Below are positions 1 to 7,563 of a stretch of 38,861 bases of DNA, one piece after another. Location: contig NZ_CACSIK010000003.1 in NCBI RefSeq assembly GCF_902705875.1, positions 152,908 to 191,768 on the forward strand, written 5' to 3'. The first letter of the stretch is position 1; every line of letters begins with the position of its first letter. Under the pieces are notes generated by a model. The model saw only the letters and a list, made by a program, of their open reading frames with translations. It made no database searches and was not told the DNA's origin. The position numbers and the translations under genes were made by a program. Origin of the DNA: Zhongshania aliphaticivorans (GTDB taxonomy: Bacteria > Pseudomonadota > Gammaproteobacteria > Pseudomonadales > Spongiibacteraceae).

Positions 1-420
1 GTGTCGTCGCCCAAATAAATATGACCAAAATATAGGTCAACCGTACAAGCATAATAATTTACCTAATTGCCTGCCGAGACATTTACCTGAAGCCACAAAT
101 GAAAAAGGCCGCAGGGTGTGGTCTGCGGCCTTTGAGAAATATTGATTTTTTAAATTAATGCATCAATTTTCAGCCACAAAACGCCCCACCCAGCGCAATG
201 CAATATTGCGTTTGGCTGCGGAGAATATGACAGAACAAGTGAAGCACTTCATTTTGAATTTTCAATTTAATGTAAAGATCGTCAACTATAGGAGAAGAGC
301 AGTAGCGAGCGCAAGAAATAATTCACCCTCTGTCAAAATACCTTCATCGACTAGTCACATTGTTTACTTACATTAGCACCCTCTTATCTTTTCCAAAATA
401 AAGTAGGACACTCTTTTTAA
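1..420. other. Left-edge non-coding region
   Basis: No convincing gene lies here. A 72-codon open frame at 158-376 on the plus strand has no ribosome binding site, no recognisable domain and ordinary non-coding composition, so I do not call it. The region holds a strong hairpin (104-133) and the leader of the gene at 421. That leader has an AGGA at about 405-408, 12 bases before the ATG, which is rather far. Confidence 0.6.
104..133. terminator. Perfect 11-bp hairpin, probable intrinsic terminator
   Basis: AAAGGCCGCAG at 104-114 pairs perfectly with CTGCGGCCTTT at 123-133 around an 8-base loop. Read on the minus strand the stem is followed by TTTTT, a better U-tract than on the plus strand, where only TTT follows directly. 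It could act in both directions. It probably ends a gene beyond the left edge, or blocks read-through from it. Confidence 0.65.
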
Positions 421-1284
421 ATGAAAAAATTATTCATGCTCAGCGTATTGACAGCAGCCACTACGGTATCAGCGAATCCAGATGTAACCTCTAGAGAATA
501 TAAGCTGATGCTTCAGCCATCACTTTTTGCCTACAACACCGAAAGTACTGACGTTGATGATTTCATCGATGATGCCGAGACAGCCATTGAAGCGGCAATA
601 AGTCGCAATGTGAGCGGCTCTGCAACACTCAGCAAAGTGCGTGATGTTAAATTTTTTGATACCGATGGTAGTTGCATACTTCGCGATATCGGCTACTCAT
701 TTCGAGAGCGCATTGAAAGCGGCGACTCAGAGGTCACGCTGAAGTTTCGTAGTGAAGATCGCTACATATCTGACTTTGAAGATCTATCTGCCAGCAGTGG
801 ATCGGCAGAAACAAAATTAGAGTCAGACATTGGCATTGCTAGCAGCGCTAATTTTGTTATTCAGTATAGCCATTCAACTACCGCACCCAACACCCGCACC
901 ATTAACGAAATGGAAGATATCAATGATCAGTTCCCAGGTTTTGATAGCGATTATGGTTACGCAAATAGCATTGACCTAGATCTAGTTGGAAACCTGACTA
1001 TTCGCGAGCATGTCTACAAAAATGTCGACATAGACCTAGGCTCCATAGACGCTGAGATTTCCGTAACATTGTGGTACAACGGTGCGCCAACAGGTTCTGC
1101 CACGCCTGTCGTGGTAGAAGTGTCCTTCAAATATCAAGACAACAGTGCTGACTATACCCAGAAAGTGGTTAACCGAGCCAAACAAGCATTTCTGGCATTA
1201 CAAGATTTAACCGCATGGACGGACCCTGCGTCCAAAACAAAAACACGTTTTGCATACGAGTATGACGCCAGCTTTTGTATTTAA
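421..1284 (+). CDS. Secreted hypothetical protein, possibly CYTH-like
   Basis: The 287-aa product starts with a signal peptide: Lys2-Lys3, a hydrophobic stretch, and a likely Ala-X-Ala-type cut near residue 19 (VSAN). I do not recognise the family with certainty. Residues about 75-112 read FFDTDG, then ILRDIGYSFRER, then EVTLKFRSEDR. This resembles the beta-strand pattern of CYTH/triphosphate-tunnel proteins (a YFDT strand, a Leu-Arg-x-Arg strand, a Thr-Leu-Lys strand). A later stretch, VVVEVSFKY, would fit another tunnel strand. Two cysteines, one in DGSCIL and one at the second-last residue, could form a disulfide in the periplasm. The gene stands alone and converges with the DTW gene. The secreted location is well supported; the fold is an inference and the function is unknown. 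Confidence 0.85.
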   Translation: MKKLFMLSVLTAATTVSANPDVTSREYKLMLQPSLFAYNTESTDVDDFIDDAETAIEAAISRNVSGSATLSKVRDVKFFDTDGSCILRDIGYSFRERIESGDSEVTLKFRSEDRYISDFEDLSASSGSAETKLESDIGIASSANFVIQYSHSTTAPNTRTINEMEDINDQFPGFDSDYGYANSIDLDLVGNLTIREHVYKNVDIDLGSIDAEISVTLWYNGAPTGSATPVVVEVSFKYQDNSADYTQKVVNRAKQAFLALQDLTAWTDPASKTKTRFAYEYDASFCI

Positions 1285-1301
1285 ATGCTACCCAGCGCCA
1301 A

Positions 1302-1336
1302 CTAGGCCAACGCGCCTAGCTGACGTTCCCTTTTTA
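1302..1336 (+). terminator. Weak candidate terminator after the 421 gene
   Basis: CTAGGC (1302-1307) pairs with GCCTAG (1314-1319), and a TTTTT run follows about 12 bases later in the space between two convergent genes. The stem is short and the U-run is not adjacent, so support is modest. Confidence 0.35.
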
Positions 1337-1344
1337 TAATGTAC

Positions 1345-1941
1345 TCACCGCGAATAATTTTTTTGGTAGGTAAGCTCACCCATCGCCTGAATTTGAAAAT
1401 CTATCATTTTATAAAAAGCCGGTAAAATCACACTGTAATCCTGCCCGGGTAGCAAGCCATTGAGCGCGGTAACCGCCGCTTCAATTGTCGAAAGACCATC
1501 CGCTCGCGGTGATTTTCTTATTTTATATTGAGATATTTCCTCAATATCTAGCGCCATATGAGGTAGCGTTTTCAACCAAGGGTTTAAGTGCATTAAGCGA
1601 GCGACTTTCCGCCACGTACCATCTAAGAGAATAATATTTTTAAACTTCGCACTACTGATTTCATTCGCTGCAAGCGCATTCTCTGAAGGAAAAACAAGCA
1701 AGGTATTTTCTTGCCAAGCGCGGTCAAACAAACTATCGGGATCAAAGGTTTCACCGACGACTCGCCGCGCCCCAACAAGAGATTTTTCCAATAAAGGAGC
1801 AGAGGAAAGCGCATGCTTTGCTTCCTTCACATCCTGTAAAATAAATACCTTATAGGGCTCGCAGCTCATGGTTACCAAAACATCACACAAGCAGGTTTTA
1901 AGCGGTCGCTCACAGCGGGGACATATCACTCGCTTCCCCAT
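1345..1941 (-). CDS. DTW domain protein, tRNA-uridine aminocarboxypropyltransferase-like
   Basis: The 198-aa protein has the full DTW signature. An N-terminal zinc-type cluster (CPRCERPLKTCLC, residues about 8-20) comes first, then FPSENA, then the family-defining Asp-x-Thr-Trp within LLDGTWRK, then a late STIEA motif. Bacterial members such as E. coli TapT (YfiP) transfer the 3-amino-3-carboxypropyl group of S-adenosylmethionine to a uridine in tRNA (acp3U). Length is typical for the short bacterial form. The gene is transcribed alone, in the same direction as the motor operon but separated from it by about 118 bases. Family membership is firm; the exact tRNA position modified is inferred from the family. 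Confidence 0.9.
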   Translation of the reverse strand: MGKRVICPRCERPLKTCLCDVLVTMSCEPYKVFILQDVKEAKHALSSAPLLEKSLVGARRVVGETFDPDSLFDRAWQENTLLVFPSENALAANEISSAKFKNIILLDGTWRKVARLMHLNPWLKTLPHMALDIEEISQYKIRKSPRADGLSTIEAAVTALNGLLPGQDYSVILPAFYKMIDFQIQAMGELTYQKNYSR

Positions 1942-2059
1942 TATCGCTCCTTCATATTATCGGCTGAGACTCACCACAGTGATGACCATCCAAGCGTAAA
2001 AAATAGAGATACGCTAATAGTAATGGAAACCAGAATGTAGCACAGGGTTAATCGCCACC

Positions 2060-2854
2060 TTATTTTTTCTTACTCGATTTTCGCGGTTTTTTTGCAGGCT
2101 TTGCCGGTGCCGGCCGCGCTACGGCTTGCTCAAGCCAAAATAACGCATCCAAGTAATTAACGTATCGGCTAAGGTACTGTGGAGAAATGTCACGCATTGC
2201 GGTTAAGGCTTTAATGGCTAGCATTTGAGGGTTCAGCGGCCCGGGGCTGTCTGGCCCCTCTTGAATCGCTAATTCTACTCGTCGCTGTAATTCTCGCCGC
2301 TGCTGAGAAACTTGCATAGTCTGTATAGACTGCAAAGATCGGCGTCCAGTGGCCGCATCGTCTCCGTCCTCATCTTGGGCAAGACTTTGAGAATATAGGC
2401 CATCCGTCAAACTCTGCGCTTCCTGCACGCGCAACTGCCGCTCCAAGGTTGACGACGCCGGCGAATCGAGCTCAGCTTGTTTATTATTAAGTATTGCCTG
2501 CAGCTCGCGCAGTGCCGTTACAGTCTGAGTACGCTCTGGAGTAAGTCGCACACCCTGCCCCGATAACAGCATCGAAACCTCGTGATAATGCCCCGCGTGG
2601 AAAAGTGCCTCACCTTGCGCTAATTTACTCTCAGACAAACACCCTAGTGCTTTTTTAGCTTCAGCCTCATAATCAGTACGATAACGCTGTAATGCATCTA
2701 GAGCTTTTTGCTCTAAAAACACCTGCACCGGTTTCCGCGCCCGTTCTGCACGACCCAACATCGACTCAAGATAACGAAAACGAGCTGGGCTAAAACAATG
2801 TGCATTCGCCTCCCGCATGTTCATTAACTCTTGCCTGAGCTCAACCAACATCAC
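2060..2854 (-). CDS. DUF2894-type protein of the motor operon
   Basis: This is a 264-aa soluble, helix-rich protein with many Gln, Arg, Glu and Ala residues. It ends in a strongly basic Lys/Pro/Ser tail (last ~20 residues). No signal peptide or membrane segment is visible. From its place after an OmpA gene in a DUF3348-DUF802-OmpA cassette I assign it to the DUF2894 family; function unknown. The first codon is GTG at 2854, directly after the TAG stop of the OmpA gene, with AAGG eight bases upstream. An ATG follows at 2851, so either may be used. It is the last gene of the four-gene operon. A cytoplasmic partner or regulator of the channel pair is an inference only. Confidence 0.8.
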   Translation of the reverse strand: MMLVELRQELMNMREANAHCFSPARFRYLESMLGRAERARKPVQVFLEQKALDALQRYRTDYEAEAKKALGCLSESKLAQGEALFHAGHYHEVSMLLSGQGVRLTPERTQTVTALRELQAILNNKQAELDSPASSTLERQLRVQEAQSLTDGLYSQSLAQDEDGDDAATGRRSLQSIQTMQVSQQRRELQRRVELAIQEGPDSPGPLNPQMLAIKALTAMRDISPQYLSRYVNYLDALFWLEQAVARPAPAKPAKKPRKSSKKK

Positions 2855-3502
2855 CTACGGAGCCTTCTGATTCGCATTTTGTGCCCGTGGCACAGGCGCC
2901 ATTTCTACACGCCGATTTTGCGAGCGGCTGTCACTATCACGATTATCCACCACGGGTTGCTGGGCACCAAAGGCTGCGGCAAACACCATATTTGCCGGCA
3001 TTCCTTCGTCAATCAAAGCACGTGTTACTGTTAGCGCACGCTGTGCCGATAACTCCCAATTATCACGAAACTGCAAATTCCCCTTTTGAATAGGTAAGTC
3101 ATCGGTAAAACCACTCACCATTAGTAGCTGCTCGTTCTCGCCTAAATACACCTGAAGTGGCGCACGCAAAGTATGCAAAAGAGCCCGCCCTTCCTCCTGC
3201 AGCTCTGCCGAATTCAGTGAAAACAAAACACTGCCACTAATGCCTATTTTGCCATCGCGCAAGGTCACTCGCCCCGCCGCCAAAGGGTCGGCCAAGGCTT
3301 CCTCTAAGGCCTGACGACGCTGCTCAGCCACCTCACGCTTTTGTATTTCTGATTCTAAAGATTGCGATAGCTCAAGTTGAAACCCTAGCGCCCACACCAA
3401 TAACAATACAAACACACCGACTAAGCCGGTCATTAAATCGCCAAAGATAGCCCAAATTGGCGGCTCTTGATCTATCCCATTATCGAGCTCAGATGCACTC
3501 AC
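2855..3502 (-). CDS. OmpA/MotB-like protein, stator B subunit
   Basis: The 215-aa protein has one N-terminal membrane helix (about residues 16-40) preceded by PPIWAIFGD. The acidic Asp22 at the membrane entry corresponds in position to the proton-carrying Asp of MotB and ZorB. A short coiled region follows, then an OmpA-type peptidoglycan-binding domain with the MotB-like GFTDDLPI, NWELSAQRA and SRSQNRRVEM motifs. In known relatives such proteins anchor a proton-driven inner-membrane channel to the cell wall. It starts two bases after the MotA-like gene and abuts the DUF2894 gene. I am confident of the stator-like architecture; the process it powers is unknown. Confidence 0.9.
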   Translation of the reverse strand: MSASELDNGIDQEPPIWAIFGDLMTGLVGVFVLLLVWALGFQLELSQSLESEIQKREVAEQRRQALEEALADPLAAGRVTLRDGKIGISGSVLFSLNSAELQEEGRALLHTLRAPLQVYLGENEQLLMVSGFTDDLPIQKGNLQFRDNWELSAQRALTVTRALIDEGMPANMVFAAAFGAQQPVVDNRDSDSRSQNRRVEMAPVPRAQNANQKAP

Positions 3503-3504
3503 CG

Positions 3505-5601
3505 CTACTCGCCCTCTTCTGCAACCGCATGACTGGTTATGGCCTGCAACTGACGAATAATATCTTGGTGAGATAACATATTGTGATCAATAATTTCACG
3601 CGCCTGTGCAACGTAATACGCCATTTGCTCATCACTTCGCTCACCGCTACCCTGCAAACCCGACTCGACTTTTAACAATGTCTCGATAAGGCCGCTATTG
3701 GACTGGCTAAACTCATTTACTGCTGTGGCAAATGTATCACCCAGGCTGGCCAACTCCGCACTACTACCCTCAAAGTGCGCAACAACATCTGACAGTTTGC
3801 TGGATTCTTTTTCTACATTGTCACCAAAACGCTGACCAATATCCGCAAGCAAGTTAGATGAATTTGCCAAGATATTTTCCACCGCTTCTCGCTGGCCTGC
3901 TGCCGACATCTGCAGGGACTCTGACAAGCTGTTTAACTGAACCATTAACTCGCGGCGCTCATCTAGCAAGCTATTGTCGCGCTCGATATTGCCGTTCATC
4001 TCCTCGCGTAATTTCGCCATGATCTCTGCAGCGACACGTGGTGTTTCAGAAGCTGAATCAATTAGTCGCGCCATTGGCTCTTCTAGTGCTTTGGCAAGAC
4101 TCGCCAAATGTTCTTTCACCGCTGTTTGCAATTCAGCCAAACGCGCCACTGCGGCTTGGCTACGCTGCTCTTCTTGCGCTGTTAAACTGTGCAGCTCACC
4201 GCTTATTGCTGCGGTCATATCCGTCATTCGCTGCTGATATGCCTCAAACCAGCGACTTTCACTCTGTTGCCGCTCAGCGACGAGTGCTTCGGACGTAGAC
4301 ACCAGCTTGCTAAATTCCGCTATCAGCTCCTGAGATCCAGCACGGGCGTTAACACTTAATGCCTCGGCATTGCTGCGTAGCAAGTCGGCACTCTGATCAA
4401 ACACCGCCGACCAATTAGCAAGACGCTCTTGCTCAGCGGTCTGCTGCCGTGCGACCCAATCCTCACTCACCGTATTAAAGCTGGCGACTAAGGACTGAGA
4501 GCTAGAGGCAAACTGCTCGGCAAGCTGGGTAAAGCGATGATCGATGGTACTTAATAATGTCTCATTGCCCGTTTGCTGGCTTGAAATGGCCCGCTGCCAT
4601 GCCTCACTAAACGCATCAGTTGAAGCCACATGACGCTCATCTACATGCTGCAAATGCGCTTCGGTTGCTACAGTAAGGTGTTGTTGATTTGCTTGCATAT
4701 CAGCCCGTAAATCACGAACAAGGGTAGCTATGACTGGTGCAATATGCTCCCCGGCAATACGCCCGCTGTCTGCCAAACTTTGCTTTAAACTTGCATCAAC
4801 AGAGTTCGCCAGCTCTTTATACTGTGCTTGAGTGGCGCCATGAAACTGCTCTTGATTCTTTGTTAGCGTTGCCGCCAACTCGCCGCCCATACGTCCCAGC
4901 GTGTCAACTAACACGGTCAATTGCTGCGCAACCTCCGGTAATACCTCTGCCTGAGATTGCATGGCCTGATAACTTTGGCGACGCTGCTGATTTAATGAGA
5001 AAGATTTAAATACCGTATTCAAGGAGGCGTCTAATTCACGAGAGATCTGCAAGCGCTCTCGCCGGCTTAATGTAGAAATCAGCCCCAACATTGCCGATGC
5101 ACAAACCCCTGCAACTGACGTTGCAAAGGCCATACTTAAACCTTTAATGGGCGCCGCCAAACCAGCGCGCACCGCCTCCAGCTCATTACTTCCTTCTAGT
5201 GCGACCACGGCACCCTTTAAGGTGGCCACCATGCCAATAAAGGTTCCTAGCAAGCCCAGCATCACCAATAAACCGATAATATATGGACTCAATACCGGAG
5301 CCGGTAATCTAATATACTCTCCCTGTATTCGCTGACGCACGGCATTGCGAAGAACGCTGGGAACCGTCGACAACCAGGTTTCAATATCTTGTAGCGTGTC
5401 ATCGACACTTGCGATAGCCACTCCCAATGCGGTGCTAGCTTGTTGGTAGCGCAACAACTCCGCAAACCCCATTGCATATGCCGCGGCAATAAGCACAGTG
5501 ACACCTAAGGCCAGAACATTGCTACCGACAAACGCCGAAGCCATCCACACCACCACCAATGCACCCAATATAAACGCCGCCACCGAAATTATTCTTGTCA
5601 T
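3505..5601 (-). CDS. MotA/TolQ/ExbB-like channel with long coiled tail (DUF802 type)
   Basis: The 698-aa inner-membrane protein has two N-terminal helices (residues about 5-47), then two more at about 108-130 and 155-178 that carry the MotA/TolQ/ExbB features LLGTFIGMVATL and AFATSVAGVCASAMLG. The remaining ~500 residues are predicted helical coiled coil, rich in Gln, Ala, Ser and Glu, with recurring Trp at intervals (NWSAVF, WFEAYQ). I assign it to DUF802-type proteins by context and composition. A channel with a long cytoplasmic tail recalls ZorA of Zorya defence systems. It overlaps the DUF3348 stop by one base (TAATG) and lies two bases before the OmpA gene, so the three are probably translationally coupled. 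Confidence 0.88.
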   Translation of the reverse strand: MTRIISVAAFILGALVVVWMASAFVGSNVLALGVTVLIAAAYAMGFAELLRYQQASTALGVAIASVDDTLQDIETWLSTVPSVLRNAVRQRIQGEYIRLPAPVLSPYIIGLLVMLGLLGTFIGMVATLKGAVVALEGSNELEAVRAGLAAPIKGLSMAFATSVAGVCASAMLGLISTLSRRERLQISRELDASLNTVFKSFSLNQQRRQSYQAMQSQAEVLPEVAQQLTVLVDTLGRMGGELAATLTKNQEQFHGATQAQYKELANSVDASLKQSLADSGRIAGEHIAPVIATLVRDLRADMQANQQHLTVATEAHLQHVDERHVASTDAFSEAWQRAISSQQTGNETLLSTIDHRFTQLAEQFASSSQSLVASFNTVSEDWVARQQTAEQERLANWSAVFDQSADLLRSNAEALSVNARAGSQELIAEFSKLVSTSEALVAERQQSESRWFEAYQQRMTDMTAAISGELHSLTAQEEQRSQAAVARLAELQTAVKEHLASLAKALEEPMARLIDSASETPRVAAEIMAKLREEMNGNIERDNSLLDERRELMVQLNSLSESLQMSAAGQREAVENILANSSNLLADIGQRFGDNVEKESSKLSDVVAHFEGSSAELASLGDTFATAVNEFSQSNSGLIETLLKVESGLQGSGERSDEQMAYYVAQAREIIDHNMLSHQDIIRQLQAITSHAVAEEGE

Positions 5602-6386
5602 TAAACTTTCTCTACTTCCATTTCTAAGGCTTCTACCAAACCGATTATTGGCATCAGTCGCAATTCTAGTTCAGCTAACAGCAAGGCCTGCATCTCTCTA
5701 ATAAAACGGTCTAGCCATGCGCCTTTTTGCAGCCAACGGTCAATATCGTCTTGCCCTGAAACAGCGGCAGTTTCTATTTCAGAGGGATTTTCATGATCCT
5801 GACGATATGCCAAGTTCAAGCCATAAAACCGCTTAGCAAGTAAATGAGGGATGCCGGCGAACACGCGTCGGCTAAACTCTGCCATCGTCTCCGCCATAGT
5901 GCCATCCAATGTTGCTAGCTGAGCCAAGTTTGGCGAGCAGCCCGTCATAATGAGTTGTAACTGCCGCCGCAAAATCACTATTTTATGGTCCATCTCACTT
6001 TGATGCAGTGAGTAAAATCGTTGATAAGCAACAAAACCCGCTTCTGGGTCCGCCAAGGTATCTCGGTTGGGGCGCGGCAAAATCAAAGACGATGTACTTT
6101 GGCTCGCTCCCTCTTGCCCCTCCATCACAAAGCTATCAACAATAAACCTTAGCATTGTCCCGCGAGCTTGCATAAACACGTCATGTGGTTCTTCTGTGCT
6201 CTCTAGTCGCGTGAACGGCTTTTTCTTCAAACCCCGCAGTGATTCAGCCAAGACAATCGCATCTGACAAGCTAATCAACTCACCCAGCTTGTCAGCAAAC
6301 TGGCAGTGGCTTAAGCCTCCGTCCACCACCGCCATCTCAAGCAAAACGCGTTGCAGTCTAGAGCTTGTTATCGAAATTGGATTCAT
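5601..6386 (-). CDS. DUF3348-type protein, first gene of the motor operon
   Basis: This 261-aa soluble protein has no signal peptide or membrane helix. The N-terminal part (residues about 10-50) with LGELISLSDAIVLAESL matches my recollection of DUF3348 proteins, in which a leucine-rich segment ends in a conserved Asp-Ala-Ile. The C-terminus is leucine- and glutamate-rich and helical. The ATG at 6386 has AAGGA at a good distance. It opens the operon, and its stop overlaps the start of the channel gene by one base. Function is unknown; the consistent association with a proton-channel pair suggests a cytoplasmic component of the same machine. Family naming is from memory, not from a search. Confidence 0.82.
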   Translation of the reverse strand: MNPISITSSRLQRVLLEMAVVDGGLSHCQFADKLGELISLSDAIVLAESLRGLKKKPFTRLESTEEPHDVFMQARGTMLRFIVDSFVMEGQEGASQSTSSLILPRPNRDTLADPEAGFVAYQRFYSLHQSEMDHKIVILRRQLQLIMTGCSPNLAQLATLDGTMAETMAEFSRRVFAGIPHLLAKRFYGLNLAYRQDHENPSEIETAAVSGQDDIDRWLQKGAWLDRFIREMQALLLAELELRLMPIIGLVEALEMEVEKV

Positions 6387-6596
6387 AACATCCTTATCAG
6401 AGACGGAATCACACCGCTAATGACGACATAAATGCCGCTTTAAGATACCTACTTACACTGCCAGATAGGAAAATCTGATTTACAGAAATGACAGGGAGCT
6501 AGCCGTTTTTGGCGACCAATTATCGCTATTTTGCTGCTAACTTCAAGGATTAGCGATCAAATAGCCAGCCCCCTCATTACCGCCAAGGAGAGATTA

Positions 6597-7373
6597 TCAC
6601 TCCCCCCCGTAACTATTCCGCAAGTAAGTCATGATCTCTGCGGATTCAAACATAGCCACATCGGTATTAGGATCAATCAAGTATGGGACTTGTGACCGCC
6701 CCGTTAACTCTCGCAAACGCAGCCGATTCGGGCTGGTAATTGGCGCATCGGAAAACCAGCGCGAGCGCACCTGCGGTGGTCCCATTTCTTGCCAGCGCGA
6801 CTTTGCAAAATTACGCAGACGATAAGGCAGCTCAAGCTCGGTCAAAAGCTCACGAACCGGTCTTGAGTAAGGACTAGATTCAAAGCTGTACAATTCTAAT
6901 GGCTTCTCAGGCGCGATTGACGGCGCGGCATTCATACCACGAATACGACCAACTGATCGCGCTGCGGTTGCCGCCATCGACCCTGCGAGTGCAATTTTTG
7001 CCCGTAAACCTCTAGCAGAATGACCATTAGCACTGCGGTAATGCTTGTATAAATAATCAATGATATCTGCAGACTCTAATACGTGCTCTCCAGTATTGGG
7101 GTCAAATAACAGAGGAAATTGGCTAACACCGCTGATATCTAGAGCATCGGGCCTAAAACGCATTCCACCCACAGGGCATGGGTATATCAGCACATCAATA
7201 TCTAACTCACACAGCACTTCTCTAACCAGACGGCAATATGGGCAGGCCTCGATATCATACAAAATCAACATTTGCTCAGGCTGCCGAGTCTTATGGCCCG
7301 TAAATGCCGCTGTACCTCGCCACCCTCGCGCCGAACTTGCCATTACTGAGCTCAATAATTCAAACATCGCCAT
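6597..7373 (-). CDS. Tandem thioredoxin-fold (GST_N/glutaredoxin-like) protein
   Basis: The 258-aa protein carries two consecutive GST_N domains. The first (residues about 35-112) has a redox-type CPYC at 44-47, the cis-Pro region QFPLLFDPNTG and the ESADIIDYL segment. The second (about 158-255) has SPYS at 167-170 in place of CPYC, then QVPYLIDPNTD and ESAEIMTYL. No C-terminal helical GST domain follows, so this is not a normal transferase. The first domain could act in glutathione-dependent disulfide chemistry; the second may only bind glutathione. A hydrophobic small-residue linker (about 125-142) joins them. It is a single gene divergent from the Old Yellow Enzyme at 7564. Substrate unknown. 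Confidence 0.85.
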   Translation of the reverse strand: MAMFELLSSVMASSARGWRGTAAFTGHKTRQPEQMLILYDIEACPYCRLVREVLCELDIDVLIYPCPVGGMRFRPDALDISGVSQFPLLFDPNTGEHVLESADIIDYLYKHYRSANGHSARGLRAKIALAGSMAATAARSVGRIRGMNAAPSIAPEKPLELYSFESSPYSRPVRELLTELELPYRLRNFAKSRWQEMGPPQVRSRWFSDAPITSPNRLRLRELTGRSQVPYLIDPNTDVAMFESAEIMTYLRNSYGGE

Positions 7374-7563
7374 TAGGTCTCCTAGATAAAATCATTTATG
7401 GCGGCAGCATACGCAAATTATGTCGTATTAGGGCAATATTAATATTTACGACCAAGATAGTGTGTATTAATAACAATGATGTATAAAATCACACCGCTAA
7501 GAAAACGTTAGAACCTACGATTGCATACAGCTCACCCTTAAACTCGCAAGGATCCACCCAAAT

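Noticed and set aside
158..376. 72-codon open frame before the secreted protein
   Set aside because: No ribosome binding site, no protein-like composition, and it directly follows a terminator-type hairpin.
2060..6386. Complete Zorya defence system
   Set aside because: The channel pair looks ZorAB-like, but no ZorC, ZorD helicase or ZorE nuclease gene is present in the window.
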